Positions 36,877-47,522 of a stretch of 64,000 nt of DNA are shown here, one piece after another. The position numbers were made by a program, and so were the translations under genes. How positions within the stretch are numbered: position 1 is the first letter of the stretch; the number at the start of each line of letters is the position of its first letter. Origin of the DNA: Sediminibacter sp. Hel_I_10 (GTDB lineage: Bacteria; Bacteroidota; Bacteroidia; Flavobacteriales; Flavobacteriaceae); contig NZ_JHZX01000001.1 in the NCBI RefSeq assembly GCF_000688335.1, positions 2,108,001-2,172,000 on the forward strand, written 5' to 3'. The notes under the pieces were generated by a model. That model did not search any database. It saw only the letters and a program-made list of their open reading frames with translations, and was not told where the DNA came from.

Positions 36877-37448
36877 TAGGCAACGATGTTGTCGATCTAA
36901 AACAAGCGGCGCTCGACTCGAATTGGCGGCGTCCTCGTTTTCTTGATAAAGTATTTACTGCGGAAGAACAACAACTAATTGCAAATGCATTAGATCAGCA
37001 CCAAATGGTTTGGTTGCTCTGGAGCATGAAAGAAGCTGCTTATAAGCTCTATCTTCAAGAATTTGGAAAGCCTTTTTTCAATCCTAAAAAACTACAATGT
37101 TGCCTTGTTTCTTTGAGTGAAGGCACCGTTTGTGTTTTTGGAAACACCTATCATATTCAAACCGAATTTGTGGAAGATGGTCTACATGCAATAGCAACTT
37201 TAAAAGTATCTACTAGAAAGTATGCCAAGCTGTTTTTGATTTCAAGCGCCTCTCACAATGCGCAAAGCCAGAATGTACGAGAGCAGTTGCTGAAAGCTGT
37301 TTGCGAGCAAAAGTGCATCTCTGTTTCAAAATTAAAAGTGCTTAAGAGCAACTTAGGAATTCCGTATCTATCGGTTGACGGTTCTCGTTTACAACAGTCC
37401 GTCTCAATATCACATCACGGCCGATACGGTGGTTTTGCTATTTGCTAA
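36873..37448 (+). CDS. 4'-phosphopantetheinyl transferase superfamily protein
   Basis: 191 residues. Transfers 4'-phosphopantetheine from CoA to the ACP serine. Motifs IGNDVVDLKQA (start), FTAEEQQLI and WSMKEAAYKL are the Mg2+- and CoA-binding pattern, followed by SISHHGRYGGFAIC. Overlaps the ACP gene by 4 bases and, head-on, the ABC ATPase gene by 11 bases. Confidence 0.87.
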   Translation: MIGNDVVDLKQAALDSNWRRPRFLDKVFTAEEQQLIANALDQHQMVWLLWSMKEAAYKLYLQEFGKPFFNPKKLQCCLVSLSEGTVCVFGNTYHIQTEFVEDGLHAIATLKVSTRKYAKLFLISSASHNAQSQNVREQLLKAVCEQKCISVSKLKVLKSNLGIPYLSVDGSRLQQSVSISHHGRYGGFAIC

Positions 37449-38352
37449 TTTCCAGAAAAATGGATTCTCCTTGAGGCAATGCGGATGGATGGTGAAAAAA
37501 TAAGGTTTGTGTTGCGTTAGAGGCAGCAATCAAATAATAATGTCCTTTAAAATAACGCTCAATCACTGTCGCTTTTAAATTAGATTTCTCGACAACTCGA
37601 AGTTGATGCGCATAAACAATTTTGTCATTTATTACATTAAACTCTCCAAAAAAGGCAGCGATTAAAGTAGATTTAGGGTGTTTATAAAGATGTTCTGGTG
37701 TGTCGTTGGTGATAATTTTTGAATTGCTGAGCACGACCATACGGTCGGAAAACCCTAACACATCCTCTCTATCATGCGTGGCTACAATACAAGTAATATT
37801 ATGAGCTTTTAAGTATTTAAAAACACGGCGTCTTAAGCCTTGTTTTTGGGCATTGTCTATATGGCTAAAAGGCTCGTCCAAGAGCATGATTTCCGGTTGC
37901 TTGGCCATAGCTCTGGCAAGGGCAACCCGCTGTTTTTGTCCGCCAGACAATCTGCTTACTTTGGTGTCTGCAAATTCAGTAAGCTCAACAACCTCTAATA
38001 ACTCGGCAACACGCTCCTTTTTTTCTTTCTTATAAAAATTTGATAAATACTTGCCTACATTTTCAGCTACAGAAATAAAGGGCATCAAATCGAATTCTTG
38101 AGCGACATATTTCATAAAGTCATAACCAACCACCAAATTAAATTTTGGGCCAAGGATGGCGTTGTCTTTCCAATAAATATCACCTTTATTTAAATCGAAT
38201 TCTCCGTGCAATAGCTTCAGCAATGTGGTTTTGCCAGAGCCGCTTTCGCCAATAATAGAAACATGTTCACCTTGAGCAACGTCAAACGAAATATCATCCA
38301 GAATTAAGGAGGATTTGTCATAACCAAAACGGAGCTGTTTTACCTGTAGCAT
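37438..38352 (-). CDS. ABC transporter ATP-binding protein
   Basis: 304 residues: a full ATPase domain with Walker A (GESGSGKTTLLK), Q-loop, signature LSGGQKQR, Walker B (IMLLDEPF) and switch histidine (VATHDRED), then an 80-residue C-terminal extension of TOBE-like character. No permease gene lies beside it, so the substrate is open. Convergent with the PPTase gene. Confidence 0.9.
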   Translation of the reverse strand: MLQVKQLRFGYDKSSLILDDISFDVAQGEHVSIIGESGSGKTTLLKLLHGEFDLNKGDIYWKDNAILGPKFNLVVGYDFMKYVAQEFDLMPFISVAENVGKYLSNFYKKEKKERVAELLEVVELTEFADTKVSRLSGGQKQRVALARAMAKQPEIMLLDEPFSHIDNAQKQGLRRRVFKYLKAHNITCIVATHDREDVLGFSDRMVVLSNSKIITNDTPEHLYKHPKSTLIAAFFGEFNVINDKIVYAHQLRVVEKSNLKATVIERYFKGHYYLIAASNATQTLFFHHPSALPQGESIFLEISK

Positions 38353-38371
38353 GATGCAAAATTACCATAAA

Positions 38372-38401
38372 AAAACCGCTCAAATACATTTGAGCGGTTT
38401 T
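38372..38401 (-). terminator. rho-independent terminator after the FG-GAP protein
   Basis: A 13-bp stem AAACCGCTCAAAT/ATTTGAGCGGTTT with a 2-base loop, followed by T on the minus strand. It lies between the FG-GAP protein gene and the ABC ATPase gene. Confidence 0.85.
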
Positions 38402-38419
38402 CTATTCAGTTTGATTATT

Positions 38420-40897
38420 CTATTTTTTAATGAATTTTCGCTTCATTACCTTTCCTTCAGACTCTAATCTTAAAAAGTAAATTCCAGCTTCTAAATGTGA
38501 GACATTTATAATATTGGATTCTAATTTACGGTTAAGTACTTTTCTACCATTAATATCAAAAACGGTGGCAATTTTATGAATTAGATGTCCAGAGGTCTTA
38601 ATATTGAGCTGGTTTTCTACAGGATTGGGATATATAGACAGGTCAAGTAAGGTTTCATCAATAATGCTTAAAGTGGAGCCTTCAACAATGTTATGAGTGG
38701 TATTTATAGATGGATCTAAAATGTAATCTATAACTCCAGATGGCCAATAAACTGTGATGCTAATAATACTGGTCTCTGCTCCAATACCAAAATGAGTATT
38801 TAAACTACTCATAAATTCAAATCCTTCACCACTCCTAACATCTCTAATTTGGGTTCCCGCAGGTGTTTCTATTTCTACTCTCGCACCAATACCATTGATG
38901 TTGCTCGCCGTTCCAACAGTGTTTATTTTGATCCAGTTATTAGAATTTGTGTTATTCAAGTGAATGGTTCCAGCTCTAAAAACATCTAAGAAACCGTCAT
39001 TATTAGCGTCTCCAATTGCACCACTTGGTGGCATATTTGCGGAATAATTTGTAAAGGTAAAATCTCCATTATTAAAAAGGATATCACCATTTGATAAAAT
39101 ATCCACGAAGCCGTCATTATCAAAATCGGCAGGCGCATTTTCGATACCTAAACTAGCATCTAAAACCCCAGAACCTGCGGTTACATCTGTAAAGGAGCCA
39201 TCACCATTGTTCATCATTAACTTTGAGTCTCCATTGCTGGTATTACTGGCGCCAACATAGACATCCATATATCCGTCATTATTGAAATCGGCCCAAGCAC
39301 TAGACCACGTTTGGACATTATCTCCTAAATTAGAAGAATTATTGTGCCCAACTTCAGGATAATTCGTATTGTACCAATTATTACTGTCGGCAACATTTGT
39401 AAAAACACCGTCGCCGTCATTGCGCCAAAGTTCATTGGTGCTTATGGTAGTAGAACCACCCCTGCACTTGGCAATAAACATATCCATGTCTCTATCATTA
39501 TCATAATCAATCCATACGGTGGCGTAATTTCCTCCACCAGGCACTAAGCCTATGCCATTAGGTAATACTGTACTTTGACCTTGGTAGAACGTTAAGTTTC
39601 CAGATCCATCATTAATATAGTATACATTAGGTTCAATATCATGACACACAGAGGCATCTAAATGCCCATCATTATTGATATCAATAAAATTGGATCGCTG
39701 TGAAAACACGTATTCAGAGCTTGATACTTGTGTGTAACCTGTACCAGAGTTGTTGGCTTTCATAAACGTAACACCATTGCCGCCACCATATAATAAATCA
39801 TTGTATCCGTTGGCATCAATGTCACCTACTGCCAAACTCCAATTCGGTAGGTTTTCTGCTGAACTGGTAGTTATAGTTGCACTATTAAAACCGCCTGTTG
39901 CGACTTGATAGTGAATATTAATGTCAGTTTCGCTTACGGAAACAATATCATCTAAGAAATCACCATTTAAGTCTACAAGTGCGATATCGTAAGCTCCAGA
40001 AGTGGCAATTGAATTGGGCGTAAATGAGACGGGGTAGCTTGGATCATCAAAGCCCGTTGTAAAGGCAATACTTATCCAACTGCTGTATCCATCTGTTAAG
40101 CAATTTGCTCTAACGTAAACCACATAATCAGTTTCTGGTGTTAAGTCGGTAAGACTGTATGAGTTGTCTGAAGAAAGCTCACCTGATGTAGGTAGGGCGT
40201 CAGTTGCTAAAGCTATAGCAACTTCCCAAGAGGTTTCATCATCTCCAGCATTCCAACTTACGTTGGCACTTGTAGACATGATTCCGCTTATAGATAAGGT
40301 ATTTATACTAGGACAGGCAGGTGGAGTTATAGATACTATGGTTGGCGAATCTACACAATAGCCCCAACCAAAAGAATTATTATCATTATATGCAATGCGG
40401 TATTTAAAGTTTTGCAACTGGCTCTCTGTAAAGGACTCGATATTTAAAGACTCTGATGTAAAAGCCGTTGAGGCAATGCTACAAAAATTGTCATTAGTTG
40501 CTGTATTTTCGGCTAGTGCACTGCCAATGTTTGACCAAGTTGTTGTATCAGAATCCCAATACTCCACTTTAAGCGTTTCTGAAGCGGCAACATTTAGGGT
40601 ATAATCAAAAGAAATATTAATATAATTTTCGCCAGCATCAAAAGCATTAGAAAGATCTATAACAGGTGACTCAACTGCAACATTGTTTATTGAGGGACCT
40701 CCGGCAGCATCATCATTAAAAGAAAAAGAGGAAGCACCTCCAGTGATTGTTGGGTCTGCTTCGAGAAAAGCGTCATCGTAACTACCTGACAAAGACCACT
40801 CATTGTTGGGCCAATTTGCAGCTTGGTTTAATTCTTGGGCTTGGAAGAACAATGTAGCTAAGCTTAAAATAAAAGTAAAGTGTAATGTTTTTTTCAT
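38420..40897 (-). CDS. secreted FG-GAP/UnbV protein with FN3 domain and T9SS tail
   Basis: About 825 residues from the ATG at 40897 (MKKTLHFTFILSLATLFFQAQ; three earlier in-frame ATG/ATT codons reach 40906). After the signal peptide comes a jelly-roll-like domain, an FN3 domain (about 195-285), then FG-GAP/VCBS repeats with calcium-site wording (DLNGDFLDDIV, DINNDGHLDASV, DYDNDRDMDMFIA), an ASPIC/UnbV segment (about 655-735) and the T9SS sorting tail (LSIYPNPVENQLNIKT). A surface-attached adhesion or glycan-related protein. It follows the diheme lipoprotein gene with almost no gap. Confidence 0.88.
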   Translation of the reverse strand: MKKTLHFTFILSLATLFFQAQELNQAANWPNNEWSLSGSYDDAFLEADPTITGGASSFSFNDDAAGGPSINNVAVESPVIDLSNAFDAGENYINISFDYTLNVAASETLKVEYWDSDTTTWSNIGSALAENTATNDNFCSIASTAFTSESLNIESFTESQLQNFKYRIAYNDNNSFGWGYCVDSPTIVSITPPACPSINTLSISGIMSTSANVSWNAGDDETSWEVAIALATDALPTSGELSSDNSYSLTDLTPETDYVVYVRANCLTDGYSSWISIAFTTGFDDPSYPVSFTPNSIATSGAYDIALVDLNGDFLDDIVSVSETDINIHYQVATGGFNSATITTSSAENLPNWSLAVGDIDANGYNDLLYGGGNGVTFMKANNSGTGYTQVSSSEYVFSQRSNFIDINNDGHLDASVCHDIEPNVYYINDGSGNLTFYQGQSTVLPNGIGLVPGGGNYATVWIDYDNDRDMDMFIAKCRGGSTTISTNELWRNDGDGVFTNVADSNNWYNTNYPEVGHNNSSNLGDNVQTWSSAWADFNNDGYMDVYVGASNTSNGDSKLMMNNGDGSFTDVTAGSGVLDASLGIENAPADFDNDGFVDILSNGDILFNNGDFTFTNYSANMPPSGAIGDANNDGFLDVFRAGTIHLNNTNSNNWIKINTVGTASNINGIGARVEIETPAGTQIRDVRSGEGFEFMSSLNTHFGIGAETSIISITVYWPSGVIDYILDPSINTTHNIVEGSTLSIIDETLLDLSIYPNPVENQLNIKTSGHLIHKIATVFDINGRKVLNRKLESNIINVSHLEAGIYFLRLESEGKVMKRKFIKK

Positions 40898-40907
40898 AAT
40901 CATCAAA

Positions 40908-42269
40908 TTATTCGCAAGTTTCTGTTAGTGAGTCTATCCAATTTTCAATAAGTTCAACGCCTTCTGCATGAACAAGTGTTCTGCCTAAAAGGGGCATTCT
41001 GTATGAGGGTTCAGTCGAATTTAACCTAAAATGTAAAACAGAATGGCGAGAATCTCCCGGCTCTACAATGTGATTAAGCTCTAATTCAAGATCAGTATCC
41101 GGATCTACACAGACTCCGATGTTTGTATAACTTTCCGTGTCTTGAAAGCTGAAACGCATGGGCCTATATGAACAATGGGTTTCTTCAGAATGGCAATGGG
41201 CGCAGTTGATGTCTAGGTAAGCTCTAGCTCTTAACTCAAGATCAACAGTTTCATCGTTGTAATCTGGAGTTGCTGAAACGGTATTAGGTAATGTGTTTTC
41301 TAAATACCCTAGTTCTATCAACTTCGATAACTGATTGGCAGAGCCAGAACTGTAATTATAGATTAGGTTTAAATTTCTAGGTTTGGGACCAATAAGCATA
41401 GGGGTTTCCATAACCTTATGGCAGGTGATACATTCGGCTTCAGAAGGAATACGGTATTGAGTAGAGGTGAGTTCATCATTATTTTGCCATTGGATATTGA
41501 CAAAACTGCCGTTCAAATCCAAAACTGCTTCAGTTTGGTCGGCATTCCAAACATAATCTGCAAAAACCCAACCTTCACTTTTCATAATCATGAGTCGCGT
41601 TTCGATGTTTTTGATATCGTCGTTAGGTAACACATGATCATAATAAAAGTTTTTAATGATAATGGCACCAACTGGGAAATCTAGAGGCACATGGTCGTTT
41701 ACATAGGTTGCTTTGGTGTTTGGCGGTAACCAAATAAAGCGTTCTTTTTTGGCGTAATCGGTAAACAAAGTAGAATTTAATGTATAAGGTGTTACCCCAA
41801 AACTTGGATCTAAATCTTTTAAAACGCCGTCGAATAATTGATATTCTGAAAGTGTCTGATAAGGCATGTTGTCTAGATTGAAGGCCACATTCGATCCGCT
41901 TAAAATAGTAACATCTACACTTTCGGTTTTGCAATTTCCAGAAGCATTACAAATGATATATTCAAAACTATCAAGGCCTACCTCATTTGGATTTGCTGTA
42001 TATTGAATACTGTCGTCGCTTGGGTTATTTGGAGTATTGTTGGGGTCTAATATAGAAGCAATTCCTTTTTGAGGACTACTTATGGTCATTTGTCCGCTAT
42101 TAGGAATATTGGAATCGTTTGAAAAAACGAAAATTTCAATTTGTGAGTTTTGGGAGATTGAAATAGAATCGGGTTGAGTTTCAATATCTACTGGCACTAA
42201 ACCATCATCGGTTCCACAGGAAAATAAGATTGAAAGCGCAACTACAAATGGAAAGTATTTTTTTTTCAT
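40908..42269 (-). CDS. diheme c-type cytochrome lipoprotein, SO2930-like
   Basis: 453 residues. A lipobox signal (FVVALSILFSCG) anchors it. Residues about 30-120 form an Ig-like cadherin-type region (FSNDSNIPNSGQMTISSP). The rest matches the two-heme family recalled as SO2930, with CxxCH motifs in AECITCHKVM and NCAHCHSEE. Redox chemistry at the outer face is likely; the electron partner is unknown. Likely one operon with the FG-GAP protein downstream. Confidence 0.78.
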   Translation of the reverse strand: MKKKYFPFVVALSILFSCGTDDGLVPVDIETQPDSISISQNSQIEIFVFSNDSNIPNSGQMTISSPQKGIASILDPNNTPNNPSDDSIQYTANPNEVGLDSFEYIICNASGNCKTESVDVTILSGSNVAFNLDNMPYQTLSEYQLFDGVLKDLDPSFGVTPYTLNSTLFTDYAKKERFIWLPPNTKATYVNDHVPLDFPVGAIIIKNFYYDHVLPNDDIKNIETRLMIMKSEGWVFADYVWNADQTEAVLDLNGSFVNIQWQNNDELTSTQYRIPSEAECITCHKVMETPMLIGPKPRNLNLIYNYSSGSANQLSKLIELGYLENTLPNTVSATPDYNDETVDLELRARAYLDINCAHCHSEETHCSYRPMRFSFQDTESYTNIGVCVDPDTDLELELNHIVEPGDSRHSVLHFRLNSTEPSYRMPLLGRTLVHAEGVELIENWIDSLTETCE

Positions 42270-42444
42270 ATACAGAACATGTAATTATGAATAGAACAAA
42301 TAAAAACCTCAAACCCCTACCTGTTCTTAAAAAATTAAGAATAAAGTTAATTAGTTTCTGGAAATTTAACGATTTTGTATGTAAAAACATTAAACAAGCA
42401 CTTAGAAATGAGATTTTTAACAGTATCCACTTTGATTGTATAAA

Positions 42445-42475
42445 AAAAGGGCTAAACACTATGTTTAGCCCTTTT
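42445..42475 (-). terminator. rho-independent terminator after prolyl oligopeptidase
   Basis: GGGCTAAAC and GTTTAGCCC form the core stem (42449-42471), extended by A/T pairs. The minus strand ends in seven T. Confidence 0.85.
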
Positions 42476-42540
42476 AAATTATCAAATTCGAAATAACGTT
42501 GACCTATAAATTTATAGATGAACTCAATAAAAATTGAGTC

Positions 42541-44709
42541 TTATCCCTTTACCTTATCCTCGGTCTTGCTTGGTAATACTTCAAAACCCATATTATAAAG
42601 TGTGAAACCAAAAATATCGGCATATTGTTCAATGGTTTTGCTTACCGGTGTTCCGGCGCCATGGCCAGCATCGGTTTCTATTCTAATTAAAACAGGATTG
42701 TTCCCTGTTTGATGTGCTTGTAATTCTGCAGCAAATTTAAAACTGTGAGCGGGCACCACACGGTCATCATGATCTCCTGTAGTGACCATTGTGGCAGGGT
42801 ATTCTACACCATCTTTTACATTATGAACAGGGGAATAACCTTTAAGGTATTCAAACATGGCTTTATCATCTTCAGCAGTGCCATAATCATAGGCCCAACC
42901 TGCTCCAGCGGTAAATGTATGGTAACGTAGCATGTCTAGAACACCAACTGCTGGTAAGGCTACTTTCATTAAGTCTGGACGTTGGGTCATGGTGGCACCA
43001 ACTAGAAGTCCGCCATTAGATCCGCCTCTAATGGCTAAATAATCTGATGAGGTGTACTTGTTGTCTATAAGGTATTCGGCCGCAGCAATAAAATCATCAA
43101 ATACATTTTGCTTTTTCAATTTGGTACCGGCATCGTGCCAAGCTTTTCCATATTCGCCACCACCACGAAGGTTTGGTACTGCGTAAATACCGCCTTGTTC
43201 CATCCAAACTGCATTGGTAATACTAAAGGAAGGGGTTAGGCTAATATTGAAACCACCGTAACCATAAAGAATCGTTGGGTTTTTCCCGTTGAGTTTTAAG
43301 CCTTTTTTATGAGTAATGATCATAGGCACTTTGGTGCCATCTTTTGACGTGTAAAAAACCTGCTTACTCTCATAGTCTTCAGGATTGAAATCTATAGCCG
43401 GCTTGTTATATAATTCTGAAGTGCCGTCTTTAATATTGTATTTGTAAATGCTTCCGGGTGTTACATAGTTGGTGAATGAATAATACAGGTCTTCAGCCTC
43501 TTTCTTAGCTCCAAAACCACCTGCACTACCAATGCCAGGTAGCTCTATTTCGCGAATGAGTTTTCCGTCGTAATCATACTGCATCACTTTTGAAACGGCA
43601 TCTACCATATACTCGGTAAAAAAATAGCCACCTCCCGTGGATGGGCTTAATACATTTTTAGTCTCTGGAATAAAATCTACCCAATTGTCTGGAGTAGGGT
43701 TAGAGGCATCAACGGTTACGATTTTTTGATTTGGTGCGTTGAGGTTGGTGACAATATAAAGTTTAGACCCTACATTTTCAATAACGTAACTATCACTATC
43801 GGTATGATCTAAAATGGTTTTGAATGTGCTACTGGTCTCTGTTAAATCCTTGATCAATAGTTTGTTGCCGGAAGTGGAAACTCTTGGTGAAATTATTAAA
43901 TACTTATCATCTTCGGTTACATTTCCGTAGATATAGCGGTGTTTTTGATCTGCAGTTCCGCCGTAAATTAATTGATCCTCTTTTTGAGAGGTTCCCAATT
44001 TATGATAAAAAACTTTGTGCTGGTCCGTTTTTGCAGACAACTCGCTACCCTCTGGTTTATCGTAACTAGAATAATAAAACCCTTCATTTTTATACCAAGA
44101 CATGCCGCTAAACTTGACGTCTTTTAAAGTGTCTTCCACAATTTCCTTGGTTTCTGTATTCATGATTAGAATTTTTCTCCAATCACTTCCACCTTCAGAA
44201 ATGGAATACGCTAAAATTTTGCCGTCTTTAGAAAAGCTTGTACCACCAAGAGAGACGGTGCCATCTTCTTTAAAGGTATTTGGGTCTAAAAAGATGGTTG
44301 CGGTTTTTGGATCTTCTCCCGTTTTGTAGCGATAGATCACATACTGATTTTGAAGTCCGTCGTTTTTATAGAAGTACGTATAATCTCCTTCTTTAAAGGG
44401 CGATCCTATTTTCTCGTAATTCCATAATTTAGAGAGGCGTTCTTTAAGTTCTTTTCTAAAAGGAATTTGATCCAAATAGTTAAAGGTCACTTCGTTTTCG
44501 GCTTTTACCCAAGCCTCAGTATCTGCACTGCGGTCATCTTCTAACCAGCGATAAGGGTCTTTGACTTCTGTTCCGAAGTAAGTGGTAACCGTATCAACGG
44601 TTTTGGTTTCAGGATAATTGAGCACAATGTCTTTTTTAGATTCTGTGGAATTCTCTTTGCAGGACACCATAGTTAGGATGGCCAAGCTTAGAACATACAA
44701 ATTTTTCAT
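42541..44709 (-). CDS. prolyl oligopeptidase family serine peptidase (S9A), lipoprotein
   Basis: 722 residues from the ATG at 44709 ([20 protein letters not shown], a lipobox). An ATG at 44808 would add 33 residues without signal character. Propeller part about 95-430, then the alpha/beta hydrolase with catalytic Ser in RGGSNGGLL, Asp in [10 protein letters not shown] and His in DAGHGAGTP. Cleaves short peptides after proline, probably at the cell envelope. Confidence 0.92.
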   Translation of the reverse strand: MKNLYVLSLAILTMVSCKENSTESKKDIVLNYPETKTVDTVTTYFGTEVKDPYRWLEDDRSADTEAWVKAENEVTFNYLDQIPFRKELKERLSKLWNYEKIGSPFKEGDYTYFYKNDGLQNQYVIYRYKTGEDPKTATIFLDPNTFKEDGTVSLGGTSFSKDGKILAYSISEGGSDWRKILIMNTETKEIVEDTLKDVKFSGMSWYKNEGFYYSSYDKPEGSELSAKTDQHKVFYHKLGTSQKEDQLIYGGTADQKHRYIYGNVTEDDKYLIISPRVSTSGNKLLIKDLTETSSTFKTILDHTDSDSYVIENVGSKLYIVTNLNAPNQKIVTVDASNPTPDNWVDFIPETKNVLSPSTGGGYFFTEYMVDAVSKVMQYDYDGKLIREIELPGIGSAGGFGAKKEAEDLYYSFTNYVTPGSIYKYNIKDGTSELYNKPAIDFNPEDYESKQVFYTSKDGTKVPMIITHKKGLKLNGKNPTILYGYGGFNISLTPSFSITNAVWMEQGGIYAVPNLRGGGEYGKAWHDAGTKLKKQNVFDDFIAAAEYLIDNKYTSSDYLAIRGGSNGGLLVGATMTQRPDLMKVALPAVGVLDMLRYHTFTAGAGWAYDYGTAEDDKAMFEYLKGYSPVHNVKDGVEYPATMVTTGDHDDRVVPAHSFKFAAELQAHQTGNNPVLIRIETDAGHGAGTPVSKTIEQYADIFGFTLYNMGFEVLPSKTEDKVKG

Positions 44710-44818
44710 AGGTTGTTGAATTAAATCTTCTCTCCCAAAAATACGGAAAAAGAAATGTCCCTGAAAAAAAGGTAAAAAGCTTGGGATTAAAATCAAGCCA
44801 CAACACATCGAGGCTAAT

Positions 44819-45808
44819 TTAAATCAGTCCTTTTTTAGAAAGATACTCCGCAATTTGAATGGTATTCGTAGCGGCTCCTTTTCTCAAGTTATCACTTACA
44901 ATCCAAAGGTTAAGTGTGTTTGGTTGAGAACCATCACGACGTATTCTGCCTACAAAAACATCGTCCTTGCCATTGGCATAAATAGGCATAGGATACGTGT
45001 TAACGTCGATATTATCTTGAACCACAACTCCAGGAGTTTCGTTTAATAATTTACGAACCTGAGTGACATCAAAGTCATTTTCAAACTCCACGTTTACAGA
45101 TTCGCTATGACCACCAGCTGTTGGGATTCTAACGGCTGTTGCTGTTACGGCAATGGTATTGTCATCTAATATTTTTTGAGTCTCTCTTACCAATTTCATT
45201 TCTTCCTTGGTATAACCGTTCTCTTCAAAAACGTCACAGTGTGGTATGGCATTTTGATGGATTGGGTAAGGGTATGCCATTTCTCCCTTAATGCCGGCGA
45301 GCTCGTTTTCTAATTGTCTAACCGCCTTTATGCCCGTACCAGTAATAGATTGATAGGTAGACACAACAATGCGCTTAATTTTATACGCTTTATGAAGCGG
45401 TGCTAATGCCATTACCATTTGTATGGTAGAGCAGTTTGGATTTGCGATAATCTTATCGTCTTTGGTAAGACTGTCTGCATTTATTTCTGGAACCACCAAT
45501 TTTTTAGAATGGTCCATTCTCCAAGCTGAAGAATTATCGATAACCGTAATACCCGCCTGAGCAAATTTTGGAGCCCACTCTAAGGAAGTACTTCCGCCAG
45601 CTGAAAATAGCGCAACGTCAGGTTTTAAGCTTATGGCTTGTTGAAGCCCTACCACTTTATAGTCTTTGCCGTTAAAAGAAATCGTTTTCCCAATAGAGCG
45701 CTCTGAGGCGACTGGAATCAATTCTGATACCGGAAAATTACGTTCACTAAGAACTTTTAACATGACCTCGCCAACCAAACCGGTGGCACCTACAACTGCT
45801 ACTTTCAT
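44819..45808 (-). CDS. asd: aspartate-semialdehyde dehydrogenase
   Basis: NADPH-dependent reduction of aspartyl phosphate in the lysine/threonine/methionine pathway. The 329-residue chain has [25 protein letters not shown] at the start, catalytic Cys in [12 protein letters not shown] (about 130), and His in [11 protein letters not shown]. Length is normal. Downstream of mscL after a terminator. Confidence 0.96.
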   Translation of the reverse strand: MKVAVVGATGLVGEVMLKVLSERNFPVSELIPVASERSIGKTISFNGKDYKVVGLQQAISLKPDVALFSAGGSTSLEWAPKFAQAGITVIDNSSAWRMDHSKKLVVPEINADSLTKDDKIIANPNCSTIQMVMALAPLHKAYKIKRIVVSTYQSITGTGIKAVRQLENELAGIKGEMAYPYPIHQNAIPHCDVFEENGYTKEEMKLVRETQKILDDNTIAVTATAVRIPTAGGHSESVNVEFENDFDVTQVRKLLNETPGVVVQDNIDVNTYPMPIYANGKDDVFVGRIRRDGSQPNTLNLWIVSDNLRKGAATNTIQIAEYLSKKGLI

Positions 45809-45875
45809 CTCAAAAAAATTTAAGACTCAAAAATAATTATTTATACACGTTTTAGCCTTAATAATTACATAAAAA

Positions 45876-45900
45876 AAACCGCCTCTTTTTGAGACGGTTT
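45876..45900 (-). terminator. rho-independent terminator after mscL
   Basis: AAACCG-C-CTC pairs with GAG-A-CGGTTT around a T loop, with one C/A mismatch; the minus strand continues into eight T. Confidence 0.8.
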
Positions 45901-45925
45901 AAGGTTAGAATATGTAATGTAACGG

Positions 45926-46333
45926 TTAATTATTTTTTTTGAGAGCATCTCTAATTTCTATGAGCAACTCCTCTTGAGTTGGTCCTTTTGGAGCTGCTGG
46001 TTTAGGTTCTTCTTTTTTCTTTCTGCTATTGATGCCCTTAATGATCATGAACATCACAAAAGCAACAATGATGAAATCTAATAAATTGGTTAGAAACTCA
46101 CCGTAAAGTACAGCAACTTCTCCTACCAGTTCTCCAGCTTCATTTAAGGTGCCTTCTTCAAGAACATATTTAAGGTCTTTGAAATCTGTGCTAAATATCA
46201 AACCTATTAATGGAGAGACAATACCTCCTGTAAATGAGGAAACCACTTTGTTAAAAGCTGCGCCCATTACAAAGGCGACGGCAATGTCAACCAAATTGCC
46301 CTTCATGGCAAATTCCTTAAATTCTTTTAGCAT
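45926..46333 (-). CDS. mscL: large-conductance mechanosensitive channel
   Basis: 135 residues with the MscL first helix (MLKEFKEFAMKGNLVDIAVAFVMGAAFNKVVSSF), a periplasmic loop (about 45-75) and second membrane helix (FLTNLLDFIIVAFVMFMIIK), then a charged cytosolic end. Opens on osmotic downshift. Monocistronic, flanked by terminator and spacer. Confidence 0.95.
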   Translation of the reverse strand: MLKEFKEFAMKGNLVDIAVAFVMGAAFNKVVSSFTGGIVSPLIGLIFSTDFKDLKYVLEEGTLNEAGELVGEVAVLYGEFLTNLLDFIIVAFVMFMIIKGINSRKKKEEPKPAAPKGPTQEELLIEIRDALKKNN

Positions 46334-46415
46334 AATGCAGGTGTCTAGTTAGTTAATTGTTTTTGTAACCTCAAAAATATTAAAAAGATTTAAATTTTAA
46401 GGCCGTGTAACGTTC

Positions 46416-47522
46416 TTATGTTAAAAAAACACGTTTCACGCGTTGAGAGATCGCGGTTAATATCTCATACGAGATGGTGTTGGCGCTTTGAGCAAATGCA
46501 CTAGCACTCATCCCGTTGCCAAAAATGATGACTTCATCGCCTTCTTTACAATCAATATCTGTGATATTAACCATAATCATATCCATACAAACATTGCCTA
46601 TAATTGGCGCTTGTTGACCGTTGATGGTGACTTTGCCTTTACCATTACCATAAATTCTGCTAATGCCATCAGCATGACCAATAGGGATAGTGGCTGTTTT
46701 TTTTAAACCATCACTTTTAAAAGCTCTGTTGTAACCTACGGTTTCTCCTTTTTCTATATGATGAATTTGAGAAATAAGAGACTTTAATGTTGCCACTGGT
46801 TTAAAATCTTTATTCCAAGATTCAGAGTTGCCAAAACCATACAGCCCAATCCCGCTTCTCACCATGTCTAAATGTGCTTCAGGGTAGTTTAAAACTCCAG
46901 AGGTGTTGCAAATATGGAGCATAGGTTGATAACCAATAGCTGTTGTAAATGTTTTGTAGATGGACTTGAATTTGGCAATTTGATCTTTTGTAAAGCCATT
47001 CTCATTCAAATCTTCGCTCGCCGCCAAATGTGAAAATAAGGATTTCGCTCTAATGGCTGTGGTGCTTTCTAATTTAGAAACGATGCTATCAATGTCTTTT
47101 TCTAAAAACCCTAAACGGTTAAGACCAGTGTTGAACTTAATGTGTACTGGGTAATTGTTTTGTTTTTCTTTGGAAGCAATCGCTAAAAACTCATCCAAAA
47201 TTTTTGCGCTATACAAACTGGGTTCTAAGCAACGCTCAATGAGGGTCTTAAAATTAACCGCTTGTGGGTGTAATACTAAGATGGGTGTTTCAATACCAGC
47301 ATCTCTTAATGTGACGCCTTCATTGACGTAAGCCACAGCAAAATAATCTACTTGTAAATCTTGAAGATATTTGGCTATTTCACTAGCATCGCTTCCATAG
47401 GCAAATGCCTTGACCACCGCCAAAATTTTAGTGTCTTTATGTAGTTTAGACTTGATGTACTCAAAATTATGTTTAAGTGCTTTTAAGTCAATTTCAAGAA
47501 CAGTTTCTTGCGCTTTAGGCAT
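46416..47522 (-). CDS. alr: alanine racemase
   Basis: PLP enzyme making D-alanine for the cell wall. The 368-residue chain has the PLP lysine in [16 protein letters not shown] (about residue 38), the GLNRLGF turn, [10 protein letters not shown] and the second-domain block [10 protein letters not shown] with HADGISR. The catalytic Tyr from the partner subunit is in VGYNRAF. Overlaps tdk by 8 bases. Confidence 0.95.
   Translation of the reverse strand: MPKAQETVLEIDLKALKHNFEYIKSKLHKDTKILAVVKAFAYGSDASEIAKYLQDLQVDYFAVAYVNEGVTLRDAGIETPILVLHPQAVNFKTLIERCLEPSLYSAKILDEFLAIASKEKQNNYPVHIKFNTGLNRLGFLEKDIDSIVSKLESTTAIRAKSLFSHLAASEDLNENGFTKDQIAKFKSIYKTFTTAIGYQPMLHICNTSGVLNYPEAHLDMVRSGIGLYGFGNSESWNKDFKPVATLKSLISQIHHIEKGETVGYNRAFKSDGLKKTATIPIGHADGISRIYGNGKGKVTINGQQAPIIGNVCMDMIMVNITDIDCKEGDEVIIFGNGMSASAFAQSANTISYEILTAISQRVKRVFLT

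Noticed and set aside
42230-42496. 88-codon plus-strand frame
   Set aside because: It overlaps the start of the diheme lipoprotein gene and runs through a terminator hairpin.
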